64,000 bases of DNA from Oceanidesulfovibrio marinus (lineage in GTDB: Bacteria > Desulfobacterota > Desulfovibrionia > Desulfovibrionales > Desulfovibrionaceae). The stretch lies in assembly GCF_013085545.1 (NCBI RefSeq), contig NZ_CP039543.1, positions 3,565,322-3,629,321 of the forward strand. Reading direction: 5' to 3'. The position numbers were made by a program, and so were the translations under genes. Shown here one piece after another: positions 19,122 through 27,357 of this stretch (positions within the stretch are counted from its first letter, which is position 1; each line of letters starts with the position of its first letter). The notes below the pieces were generated by a model, which saw nothing but the letters and a program-made list of their open reading frames with translations, was not told the DNA's origin and ran no database searches.

Positions 19122-19631
19122 ATGCGTGTCTTAAAGATGGTGGATCAATATCTGGAAGAAGTAATCGTTGTAATTCTTCTTGCAGGGATGACATTCCTCG
19201 TCGGACTTCAGGTCATCATGCGGTATGTGATGCAGGACTCTTTGTCCTGGTCCGAGGAGCTCGCCAGGTATCTGTTTATCTGGATGGTAAACATCGGCAT
19301 CAGCTACGGAGTGAAGAAGAAAAGGCACATCAGCATCGATGCCATCAATCTGTTCCTGACGGAAAAGAAAGCAGCCTATTTATCTGTTCTCGCAGATGTG
19401 CTGTTCTTAACGTTTGCAGTCATCATCGTGCGGTATGGTGCAGAGGTTGTTCAGCGAATAGGTATTACAGGTCAAACGACTCCAGCCCTGGAAATATCAA
19501 TGCAATTAGTCTATTGCGCACTGCCTGTCGGATTTACACTGGTGTGCTTCAGGCTATTGCAGTCGATATACAAGAAGGTGAAGCTGATTCAGCAGGGCAA
19601 CTTTGGTGAAATAGAGAAAGCTGCGGGTTAG
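19122..19631 (+). CDS. dctQ: TRAP transporter small permease (DctQ family)
   Basis: The 169-residue protein has four hydrophobic segments and the DctQ landmarks: RYVMQDSLSWSEELARYLFIW near the second helix and KKKRHISID in the following loop. It sits in the inner membrane and pairs with DctM to bind the loaded DctP receptor. The ATG at 19122 is preferred because GGAGG lies six bases upstream, whereas the earlier GTG is buried in a stem-loop. It ends eight bases before dctM, so the two are co-translated. Confidence 0.88.
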   Translation: MRVLKMVDQYLEEVIVVILLAGMTFLVGLQVIMRYVMQDSLSWSEELARYLFIWMVNIGISYGVKKKRHISIDAINLFLTEKKAAYLSVLADVLFLTFAVIIVRYGAEVVQRIGITGQTTPALEISMQLVYCALPVGFTLVCFRLLQSIYKKVKLIQQGNFGEIEKAAG

Positions 19632-19639
19632 GAGTCATC

Positions 19640-20926
19640 ATGACAACACTAGTACTTTTCGTCGCTCTGATTGTCTGTCTGCTGCTGCGCGTGCCGATCG
19701 GTATCTCCCTGGGGCTTTCCGCAGTCGCCGCGATCCTGCAATCAGATGTCGTAAGCCTGCGGTATCTCGCGCAGAGCATGACCACCGGGCTGGATTCCTT
19801 CCCGCTCATGGCCGTCCCCTTCTTCATTCTTGCCGGCGAGCTGATGGGCACGGGCGGAATATCGCGGCGCCTGCTCGGCGCGGCCAACGCCTTTGTCGGC
19901 GCAACCACGGGCGGCATGGCCCTGGTCACCATCCTCGGGTGCATGTTCTTTGCCGCGATCTCCGGCTCCGGACCCGCCACAGTGGCCGCCATCGGCGGCA
20001 TCATGGTTCCGGAAATGCTGCGGCAGGGGTATGACAAGCGCTTTGTCTGCGGCCTTATCGCCACGGCCGGCGCCATCGGCGTGATCATCCCCCCCAGCAT
20101 CCCGATGGTCATCTACGCGGTGGCGGTGAACACATCCATCTCCGACATGTTCATCGGCGGTATCTTCCCGGGCATTCTCATCGGTTCGCTGCTCATGGGC
20201 TGGGCGTACATCTATTCCCGCAAGAGGGGGTACCGCTGTGACGACCAGAGGGTCCCGTGGGCCAAGCGTTTCGCCATCTTCTGGGAAGCCAAGTGGGCCC
20301 TGCTCGTGCCGGTCGTCATCCTCGGCGGCATCTACTCCGGCGTGTTCACCCCCACAGAAGCCGCCGCCATCGCCGTTATCTACGGCCTGGTCGTGGGCCT
20401 GTTCGTCTACCGGGACCTGAAGCTGAAGGACATTCCGCAGATCTTGTCCCGCAGCGCCCTGACCACGGCGACCATCCTGATCATCATCGGCACGGCCACG
20501 GCTTTCGGCCGCATCCTGACGATCAACCGCGTGCCGGACACCCTTGCCAACGGCATCTCCTCGTTCTCCAGCAGCCCGCTCATCGTCCTGCTCCTCGTCA
20601 TGCTCCTGCTGCTCTTCGTCGGCTGCATCATGGAGACGCTGGCCGCCATCATCATTCTGGCTCCCATACTCCTGCCGGTCGTGATGGGCGTGCAGGTGGA
20701 CGTCATCCACTTCGGCATCATGATGGTGACCAACTTGGCCATTGGCTTTATCACCCCGCCACTGGGCGTGAACCTCTTTGTCACATGCGGCATAGCCGAC
20801 ATATCGCTGGATGAAATGGCCAAGGCCATCCTGCCGTGGATCGGCGTCATGCTGCTGGCCCAGGCGCTTATAGTCATCTTCCCGCAGATCACCATGGTCC
20901 TGGTGCATCTGCTCAATGCAAATTAA
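19640..20926 (+). CDS. dctM: TRAP transporter large permease (DctM family)
   Basis: The 428-residue protein has about 12 membrane segments and typical DctM motifs: RVPIGISLGLSA near the start, PFFILAGELMGTGGISRRL, SGSGPATVAAIGGIM, GVIIPPSIPMVIYAVA and FTPTEAAAIAVIYG. It is the channel-forming subunit of the sodium-dependent TRAP system. The length is usual for the family. AGGAG lies just before the ATG. The next gene, a hydroxyacid dehydrogenase, starts 19 bases after its stop. Confidence 0.95.
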   Translation: MTTLVLFVALIVCLLLRVPIGISLGLSAVAAILQSDVVSLRYLAQSMTTGLDSFPLMAVPFFILAGELMGTGGISRRLLGAANAFVGATTGGMALVTILGCMFFAAISGSGPATVAAIGGIMVPEMLRQGYDKRFVCGLIATAGAIGVIIPPSIPMVIYAVAVNTSISDMFIGGIFPGILIGSLLMGWAYIYSRKRGYRCDDQRVPWAKRFAIFWEAKWALLVPVVILGGIYSGVFTPTEAAAIAVIYGLVVGLFVYRDLKLKDIPQILSRSALTTATILIIIGTATAFGRILTINRVPDTLANGISSFSSSPLIVLLLVMLLLLFVGCIMETLAAIIILAPILLPVVMGVQVDVIHFGIMMVTNLAIGFITPPLGVNLFVTCGIADISLDEMAKAILPWIGVMLLAQALIVIFPQITMVLVHLLNAN

Positions 20927-20945
20927 CTGAGAAAAGGTGAATGAT

Positions 20946-21935
20946 ATGAGTAAGCTCGTTGTCCTGGACGGACATCATTACCCTGAAGGCGCGTACGCGG
21001 AAGTAGAAAAGCTGTGCAAGGAAAAGGGCGTGGACTTTGCGGTGCTGGACTGCAACAGCCCTGAAGAAGTGGTGGAAAAGGCCCAGGATGCGGACGCCTG
21101 TCTGTGCATCTACGTCAAGCTCGATGACGCGGTGCTCTCCAAGCTGCCCAAGATGAAGATGGTGGTGCGCTGCGGCATCGGCGTGGACAACCTCAACCTG
21201 GAGGACCACACCAAGAACGGCATCTACGCCTGCAACGTGCCGGACTACGGCGTCGAAGAAGTGGCCATCCACGCCCTGGGCGATATCCTGGCTCTGGAAC
21301 GCAAGATCGTCTTCTACAGCAGCCGCGTGCATGCCGGCGTGTGGAGCGAGGACGAAGGTTACACCATGCGCCGCGTCTCCCTGCGCAAGCTCGGCCTGCT
21401 GGGCTATGGGCGCATCGCGCGCAAGCTGGGCGAGTTCGCCAAGGTGCTGGGCTACACGCTCCTGGCATACGACCCGTTCCTGCCCGACAAGTTCTTCGAG
21501 GAGACAGGCGCCCGAAAGGTCGATTTGGACACGCTGTTCCGGGAGTCCGACGTCATGGCCGTCATGGCCCCGGCTACCCCGGAGACCATCCACATTGTCA
21601 ACGACGAGAACCTGGCCAAGGCCAAGGACGGACTGTTCGTGGTGAATACGGCCAGGGGCGCTCTGATCGATACGGCGGCCGTTCTCCGCGCCCTGGACAG
21701 CGGCAAGCTGGCGGGCATCGCCCTCGACGTGCTGGAAGAAGAACCGCCCAAGGAGCTCTGCAGCCAGCTCTTCGGACGTGACAACGTCGTGCTTTCTCCG
21801 CACATCGCCTACCGCTCGCTGGAGTCCTTCGAGGCGCTGAAGCGTATGGCCGGTGAAACCGCCGTGACGTTTCTTACCGGCGGCGAGCCCTACAATGTGG
21901 TCAACCGCGAGGTGATTGGCAAGGCAAAGTCCTAA
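20946..21935 (+). CDS. D-2-hydroxyacid dehydrogenase (CtBP/phosphoglycerate-dehydrogenase-like)
   Basis: The 329-residue NAD(P)-dependent enzyme interconverts a D-2-hydroxy acid and a 2-oxo acid. It shows the Rossmann motif GYGRIARKLGEFAKVLGY (about 155-172), catalytic Arg in VVNTARGALID, Glu in the DVLEEEPP segment and His in SPHIAYRS. These match the D-isomer dehydrogenase triad. Closest in style are the C-terminal-binding-protein-like members found in catabolic clusters, not serine biosynthesis, because there is no ACT domain. The ATG at 20946 is preferred over a GTG three codons earlier, as AAAAGGTG lies at the proper distance. It probably processes the imported acid before or after aldol cleavage. 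Confidence 0.9.
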   Translation: MSKLVVLDGHHYPEGAYAEVEKLCKEKGVDFAVLDCNSPEEVVEKAQDADACLCIYVKLDDAVLSKLPKMKMVVRCGIGVDNLNLEDHTKNGIYACNVPDYGVEEVAIHALGDILALERKIVFYSSRVHAGVWSEDEGYTMRRVSLRKLGLLGYGRIARKLGEFAKVLGYTLLAYDPFLPDKFFEETGARKVDLDTLFRESDVMAVMAPATPETIHIVNDENLAKAKDGLFVVNTARGALIDTAAVLRALDSGKLAGIALDVLEEEPPKELCSQLFGRDNVVLSPHIAYRSLESFEALKRMAGETAVTFLTGGEPYNVVNREVIGKAKS

Positions 21936-22028
21936 ACAAAGAGGGGCACGGTGGCCGCCGTGTCCCCTCTTCACGCAGAAAGTGCTCTGCCAACCCTCAT
22001 AACTCATCAATATGAAGGAAGTCTTCAC

Positions 22029-22781
22029 ATGCTAGAGAAGAAAGCATTAAAAGAAAAGCTCAAAAAAGGACCGGTATTCGGCAGCTTTATCAACATTGCT
22101 GCATCCTGTATTCCGCAGGTGCTTTCGAACGCGGGCATGGATTTCGGCATCATTGATCTGGAGCACGCCGGCATCGACGACTCCCTTGCCGAGGCCATGC
22201 TCGCCGAAGGCGACGCCTGTGGTCTTTCCCTGATCATCCGGCCGCGGATGCTCAATCGCGCGTACATTATGCGTGCGCTGGACCAGGGCGCTTGCGGCGT
22301 GGAAGTTCCGCAGATCGACACGGTGGAGGAAGCCGAGCTGGCCGTGAAGTACGGCAAGTACCCGCCGGCAGGCGCGCGCGGCGTGGCCCCCACCCGCGCC
22401 ACCGGATTCGGAAAGAACTTCGAATCATACCTCAAGACGGCCAATGACGACCTGCTGACAATCGTCCACTGCGAAACCAAGGCGTTTCTGGACATCCTGC
22501 CGGACGCCGTGAAGGTGCCTGGCCTGGATTGCATCTTCCTTGGCCCCTACGACCTGTCCGTCTCCCTGGGCTACCCGGGCGAGCTGGACCATCCGGTTGT
22601 CAAGGAGGCCATTGCCCACTTCGCCAACATCTGCAACGAGGCCGGCATGTGCACGGGCACGTACGTGCGCAACGAGGAAGACGCAAAGCTGCGGATTTCC
22701 CAGGGCTTTAAGTTTATTGCCTATGCTGTCGATCTCGTGGTCCTGACGGAACGGTACAAAACCTTCATGGCCGCGATGTAG
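22029..22781 (+). CDS. HpcH/HpaI-family aldolase
   Basis: The 250-residue protein is a metal-dependent class II pyruvate aldolase of the HpcH/HpaI (2-keto-3-deoxy acid) family. Seen are FGIIDLEHAGID (catalytic-side acidic/His motif), LIIRPR (substrate Arg), GVEVPQIDTVEEAE, YPPAGARG and DCIFLGPYDLSVSLG (metal and substrate sites). Relatives cleave 4-hydroxy-2-oxo acids to pyruvate and an aldehyde. The ATG at 22029 follows GAAGGAAG; earlier in-frame starts lack one. A hairpin lies 15 bases after the stop, making it the last gene of the IclR cluster. It is the second aldolase in that cluster besides the DapA-family lyase. Confidence 0.9.
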   Translation: MLEKKALKEKLKKGPVFGSFINIAASCIPQVLSNAGMDFGIIDLEHAGIDDSLAEAMLAEGDACGLSLIIRPRMLNRAYIMRALDQGACGVEVPQIDTVEEAELAVKYGKYPPAGARGVAPTRATGFGKNFESYLKTANDDLLTIVHCETKAFLDILPDAVKVPGLDCIFLGPYDLSVSLGYPGELDHPVVKEAIAHFANICNEAGMCTGTYVRNEEDAKLRISQGFKFIAYAVDLVVLTERYKTFMAAM

Positions 22782-22795
22782 ATTGCCTCCCCACA

Positions 22796-22831
22796 AACGG
22801 AGCGGGGAGTTCGCATAATCCCCGCTTCGTT
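22796..22831 (+). terminator. hairpin terminator at the end of the IclR/TRAP cluster
   Basis: AACGGAGCGGGGA and TCCCCGCTTCGTT form 13 pairs with one G-T around a ten-base loop. A T-rich run (CTTTCACTTTTTTTT) begins a few bases further on, not directly after the stem. Confidence 0.7.
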
Positions 22832-22963
22832 CCCACACTTTCACTTTTTTTTGATGCGAAAGCCGCCGGCGCTGGGAGCAGGTGGCGTTCAATAAATCGC
22901 TGCCAGGTGTTGAAGGATGTCGACGCATGACGCGCCCCTCCAAAAACGGCCCCCGGCCAGAAG

Positions 22964-23007
22964 AAAAGCCCTGCCAACCAGCCGTACACTGGGAAGCAGG
23001 GCTTTTT
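22964..23007. terminator. second hairpin with flanking A and T runs
   Basis: AAAAGCCCTGC and GCAGGGCTTTTT form an 11-pair stem with a larger loop. The A run on one side and T run on the other would let it act in either direction. It stands between the aldolase gene and the PRPP-synthetase-like gene. Confidence 0.75.
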
Positions 23008-23067
23008 CGGTGTGCTGTCCGGCCAGGGGATTTTGACGAATACCGGGAATAGGGCTACGACCCGGTC

Positions 23068-23988
23068 ATGATCACGCTCCTGTATGCTCCACAGATGGAG
23101 GCGCTGGCCAGGCGCATCGCCGAGGGCGACTCGCGGTTCGTCCTGGGCTCGGTGCAGTGGAAGTCCTTTCCCGACGGCTACCCCGATCTGTGGGTCGAGC
23201 ACATGGAGTGCCTGCGCAACAACGACGTGGCCATGCTCGCCTCCTTCGATTCGCCCGCGGACATCTTCCCGCAGCTCTCGCTCATCTACGAGGTGCCCAG
23301 GTACGGCGTCCGCTCCTTCAAGGTGGTGCTGCCGTACTTCCCCACCGGCACCATGGAACGTGTGGACCGCGACGGCCGCATCGCCACGGCGGCCACTCTG
23401 GCGCGCATGCTCTCCGTGGTGCCCATGACCATCTCCGGCGCGCCACAGGTCCTTATCTACGACATCCACGCCCTGCAGGAACGGTTCTACTTCAGCGATC
23501 AGGTCATCCCCAGGCTGGAGACGGCGCTGCCGCTGGTGAAGAAAGAGATCGAACAGCTCGAAAACCCCATCGTGGTCTTCCCGGACGACGGCGCCTACAA
23601 GCGGTTCGGCAGCATCTTCGAGGGCTTTGGCCAGGCCGTGTGCATGAAGCGGCGCGAGAACGGCACGCGGAAGATCTTCCTGCGCGAGGGTGATCCCAAA
23701 GGCCGCCACGCCGTGATCATCGACGACCTGGTCCAGTCCGGCTCCACCCTCATCGCAGCCAAGGACATGCTGAAAAGGGTGGGCGCGGCGCAGGTGAGCG
23801 CCTACGCCACCCACGGCGTCTTCCCGAATCAATCCTGGGAACGGTTCATCGACGCAGGGTTCGAGCACTTCTGGCTGACCGACTCCTGCCCGCGCGCCGT
23901 CCGGGAGATCGGGTGCGCCAGGCCGTTCAAGGTGCTCAGCCTGGCCGAGTCCATCCGCACGATTCTGGCTTCGGAGATGCAAGGCTGA
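23068..23988 (+). CDS. ribose-phosphate pyrophosphokinase-like protein
   Basis: The 306-residue protein has the PRPP-synthetase fold in two halves. Family marks are VVLPYF in place of the usual VIPYYGYARQDR stretch, IYDIHALQERFYF (compare DLHAEQIQGFF) and the PRPP-binding loop IIDDLVQSGSTL (about 226-237), followed by AYATHGVF. MKRRENGTRK matches the position of the flexible KRR loop. The ARQDR catalytic stretch and regulatory residues of classical enzymes are missing, so it looks like a divergent class III paralogue, not the housekeeping Prs. It might make PRPP with altered regulation or bind nucleotides without catalysis. The gene stands alone between terminators and a convergent chemoreceptor gene. 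Confidence 0.8.
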   Translation: MITLLYAPQMEALARRIAEGDSRFVLGSVQWKSFPDGYPDLWVEHMECLRNNDVAMLASFDSPADIFPQLSLIYEVPRYGVRSFKVVLPYFPTGTMERVDRDGRIATAATLARMLSVVPMTISGAPQVLIYDIHALQERFYFSDQVIPRLETALPLVKKEIEQLENPIVVFPDDGAYKRFGSIFEGFGQAVCMKRRENGTRKIFLREGDPKGRHAVIIDDLVQSGSTLIAAKDMLKRVGAAQVSAYATHGVFPNQSWERFIDAGFEHFWLTDSCPRAVREIGCARPFKVLSLAESIRTILASEMQG

Positions 23989-24218
23989 GCGCGTCGTTGC
24001 CGGCCGGCAAAAATGCCGAGGTATTGTTGAGCGATTTCGCGACGTGCGCCCGGCTTGCCGCGTGGGGCTGATGCGTTCCCAAGGAACAAAGGAACATCGG
24101 AAAGCGCGGAACGGGTGCACAGGCGCCAGCCCTGGTAGAAAGGCGATTGCTCTCCACCAGGGCCATGGCAAACGGGCGCCGATGCGTATGCGGAATCCAG
24201 AAGCAGCCGGGGTGCCGG

Positions 24219-26681
24219 TTAGCTGCTCAGCCTGGCCATAAGCGTGCTCAAGTCATTGGACATGTCTGCCAGCTCCTGGACGGCGATGGCCGACTGCCTC
24301 ATGCTCTCCGCGGTTTCGTTGGTGATCGTGCTGATTTCGTCGACGGCGCGGCTGATCTCTTCCGAAGTGGCGGACTGCTGCTCGGCCGCAGTGGCGATGC
24401 TCTCCACCTGATTCGCATTGATCTCCATGAACTGCACGATCTCCCGGAGCGCACTGCCGGATTGGACGGAAAGGTCTGAAGCCTTCCCGACCTCTTCGGA
24501 GGCTTCCTGCATGTTGGCGGCGTTCTTGCGGGTCGCGTCCTGGATCGCCTGGATGCTGGCGCCGACCTCGCCGGTTGCGGCCATGGTCTTCTCTGCCAGC
24601 TTGCGAACCTCGTCGGCAACCACGGCGAATCCGCGGCCGGCTTCACCCGCGCGAGCCGCCTCGATGGCGGCGTTCAACGCCAAGAGGTTGGTCTGGTCGG
24701 CGATGTCGGAAATGACGTTCATCACCGAGCCGATCGATTCAGAACGTTCCGACAGGGTCTGCATATTGGCGAGCAGCTCCTCGGTCGAAGCGCTTACCTT
24801 GGAGATGGCGGCCATGGACTGCTGAACGATGTCTGCGCCTTCCAGGGCCTTGTCTCTGGTCCGGGACGAGTTCTGCGAGGTCTCGCTTGAGTTTTTGGCG
24901 ACCTCGATGACCGTTGCGTTCATCTCCTCCATGGCCGTGGCGGTCTCGGATACGCGGTCGCGCTGATTTGCCGTTCCCTGGTTGATCTGTTCCACCTGGG
25001 CGGCAAGCTCGTCGGCCGAGGAGGCCAGGCGGTCGGACAAGCTGTTCGCTTGCTCGACAACGTCGAGAATCCTGCGTTGTGTGTTCTTGATTTCGGTCTG
25101 GTCCACCATGACCTCGATGGCCCCGATGACCGAACCGTTCTCCATGATGGGAATGCCCGTGTAGGCAATATCGAGATTCAGATCCGCCGGCCTTGCCTGT
25201 GTCTCCCTGGACGTTTTGTCCATGGTGTCCATGGCGTGCTGGCAGGCGCAGCTTCGGGTTCCGCAGTCTGGCGTCCGGAAGATGTCGCTGCATCTGGCGT
25301 TGAGGATCGACTTTTTGTCGGTCCGGGCCATGTCGAGGCCGGCCTTGTTCATGTACCGGACTTTGAATGATTTATCGATGGTCATGACCGGAGTCGGGAC
25401 TTCGTCCAGATAATGCGAGTACGCATCGGCGATGTGGTTCGTTGAAGCCACGATTTCCGCAAATGAGCCCTGGAACGGCGCCGTATCGCCGCGTTCATAC
25501 AGATAGCCGTGCCGGATCTTCAGGCTCACGCGGGAGAACTCGTCCACAACCTTGTTCAAGGTCTCAGGAATCATACGCATTGCCTGGGCCAGCCTGGCGA
25601 CCTCGTCACGGCCGTGAATGTCGAGCGTGGCGCCAAAGTCGCCGGCGGCGATGGCCTGGGAAAAGCGCATGGCCCTGCCGAGTTGGCGGGATATCGTGAG
25701 GGACAGGAGAATGGCGATGCAGGCACCAAGTGCCAGTGCGATCACACTGACAATCAGGATGGTTCGGTTCAGCTTCTGATTTCTGGCCTGAAGAACCGGG
25801 CCGAGCTTGTCCTGCTCGGCAATCACGGAGAGCTTCACCTTTTCGAAGTCGTCGGCGATGACCGGGCCCAGCCGGTCCAGTGTCCCGTCAATGACGGTCT
25901 TGCGCTTCTCGGCCAATTCCATTTCTGCGTAGCTTGCTGCGAGATACTCCTCTGAGGAAGCAAACAGCGTCTCGTAGAGCGCTCGCACGTTTGAGCTCTC
26001 ACCGGAATCGTCGCGCTCTTTGATAAGCTTCTGAAAGGTTGCGAGCTCCTGGTGCGCCTTCTGGGCGTCGGCTGGATTGTGGGTGTTCCAGAGATAAGAG
26101 GCCATGGCGAGACGGCCTTGCATCAGGTGGTTGTTGATCTCGGAAACAGTGTCCAGACAGCTGAAGAGTTCGTATTGCGCGCAGTACTCGGCGATCTGGC
26201 GGATGGCGTTCGTCATCTGTTCGCCCGACTTATCCATGGCGGCGACGTGCTCGACCATGGCGGCGCTCATCGACTTGAGCTCTTCAAAGCCCGCCAGGTA
26301 TTCCTCCAGCTTTGCCTTGGCGTCGCTGACCAATTTTGCCCGCTCAGGGTCCATGATCTCCGTCTCGGCGGTCTGCAGAAACCCCTGCAGCAGGTCCATG
26401 CGATGGCGATATTCCTCCAGGGACTCGTCACTGGCGGAAATCATGTAGTTTTTCACGCTCATTCGGGCCAGAAGGAGGTTCGCCTGCATCCGGCCGGCGA
26501 GGTTGGCGTCCCGCGCCATGTTTCTGTACCGCACAGTACCGTCGCGGGCTTCGCCGAGACCCATGTTCCCCACCCAGGCAACGACACAGAGAAGCAGCAG
26601 TGTCATTCCGAAGCCGATAAGGAGTTTGAGCTTGATGCTGATGGAATTGAGTAACGAACGGGTGCGCATCTCAGATACCAT
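24219..26681 (-). CDS. methyl-accepting chemotaxis protein with HAMP and Cys-rich PAS domain
   Basis: The 820-residue receptor has a membrane segment near residues 17-40, a helical periplasmic region of about 270 residues, a second membrane segment (about 307-330, [13 protein letters not shown]), HAMP, a PAS domain (about 430-540) and a C-terminal signalling coiled coil. The hairpin tip contains [21 protein letters not shown], which contacts CheA and CheW. The PAS domain contains a C-x8-C-x4-C-x-C cluster that could hold a metal, haem or Fe-S centre. The ATG at 26681 sits behind GGGGGGA. No CheW-binding pentapeptide for methylation enzymes is visible at the C terminus, which ends LMARLSS. The gene is monocistronic and convergent with the PRPP-synthetase-like gene. 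Confidence 0.93.
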   Translation of the reverse strand: MVSEMRTRSLLNSISIKLKLLIGFGMTLLLLCVVAWVGNMGLGEARDGTVRYRNMARDANLAGRMQANLLLARMSVKNYMISASDESLEEYRHRMDLLQGFLQTAETEIMDPERAKLVSDAKAKLEEYLAGFEELKSMSAAMVEHVAAMDKSGEQMTNAIRQIAEYCAQYELFSCLDTVSEINNHLMQGRLAMASYLWNTHNPADAQKAHQELATFQKLIKERDDSGESSNVRALYETLFASSEEYLAASYAEMELAEKRKTVIDGTLDRLGPVIADDFEKVKLSVIAEQDKLGPVLQARNQKLNRTILIVSVIALALGACIAILLSLTISRQLGRAMRFSQAIAAGDFGATLDIHGRDEVARLAQAMRMIPETLNKVVDEFSRVSLKIRHGYLYERGDTAPFQGSFAEIVASTNHIADAYSHYLDEVPTPVMTIDKSFKVRYMNKAGLDMARTDKKSILNARCSDIFRTPDCGTRSCACQHAMDTMDKTSRETQARPADLNLDIAYTGIPIMENGSVIGAIEVMVDQTEIKNTQRRILDVVEQANSLSDRLASSADELAAQVEQINQGTANQRDRVSETATAMEEMNATVIEVAKNSSETSQNSSRTRDKALEGADIVQQSMAAISKVSASTEELLANMQTLSERSESIGSVMNVISDIADQTNLLALNAAIEAARAGEAGRGFAVVADEVRKLAEKTMAATGEVGASIQAIQDATRKNAANMQEASEEVGKASDLSVQSGSALREIVQFMEINANQVESIATAAEQQSATSEEISRAVDEISTITNETAESMRQSAIAVQELADMSNDLSTLMARLSS

Positions 26682-27305
26682 AAATCCCCCCTGAAGTACT
26701 GGTACAATTGCCCGACACATAAGAAAATGCATGGCGGAGACGCCCCGTCGTTCGGTCTGTAGCAGTACACGTGCGCGAAAGAGGTGAATGTAGTCAGAAT
26801 CGCAATATCGGCACTGATGAAGTGGTGCAGTAGATAGTGCATTTCCCAGCCAAAGAACAAGTTCTGGAAAAAAGTTTCGTAAAGCCTTAAGACACGTATA
26901 ACAAAGATAAGATATTGCTCCGCAGTGAGTTATAACATTAAAAACACGCGGACATCAGCCGTTGCGGGATGTAGCCAACGGAGAAGCGTTGTATTGTGCC
27001 CCAGCTAGATAGAATTGGTGCAGTTTGTGAAAGGTGGTTCTCCTGTGTGAAGGGTGGAAGACCCTTGTGCGAGGCGCTTGGATAGGGAAGGTTGCGGATA
27101 AAGTAAAGCGAATTGTTTGTGTCAATGCCGAAGCTGCATGCATTGAAGGCCCAATGAAAGTGTGTCGATTTCGTTAGCCTGGGCATATGCTGATGGGTCA
27201 GATAGAGAAATTCAATATGTAAAGGGCTTGTGTTTATTTTAACATACGATGCCTGTTGGACATTTTATTGACGCATTATGACCCCTGTGGCATCTCTGGA
27301 ATTGC
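26682..27305. other. gene-less AT-rich stretch between the chemoreceptor and the molybdenum block
   Basis: No gene, RNA gene or riboswitch fold was recognised. The right end carries the operator of the fmdE-like gene. The left end should contain the chemoreceptor promoter, but no clear boxes were found. Confidence 0.5.
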
Positions 27306-27329
27306 TATTATGTCAATTCTGACATAATA
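27306..27329. promoter_or_regulatory. perfect palindromic operator upstream of the FmdE-MoeA fusion gene
   Basis: Ten-base arms TATTATGTCA and TGACATAATA surround ATTC. The left arm contains TATTAT, which could be a -10 box, so a bound protein would block transcription. It lies 29 bases before the start codon. A regulator of molybdate, tungstate or formate metabolism is likely because of the genes controlled; the ModE-like protein encoded just downstream is one candidate. Confidence 0.7.
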
Positions 27330-27357
27330 ATTTTATGCCAACTTCCGGAGGGTGCGC

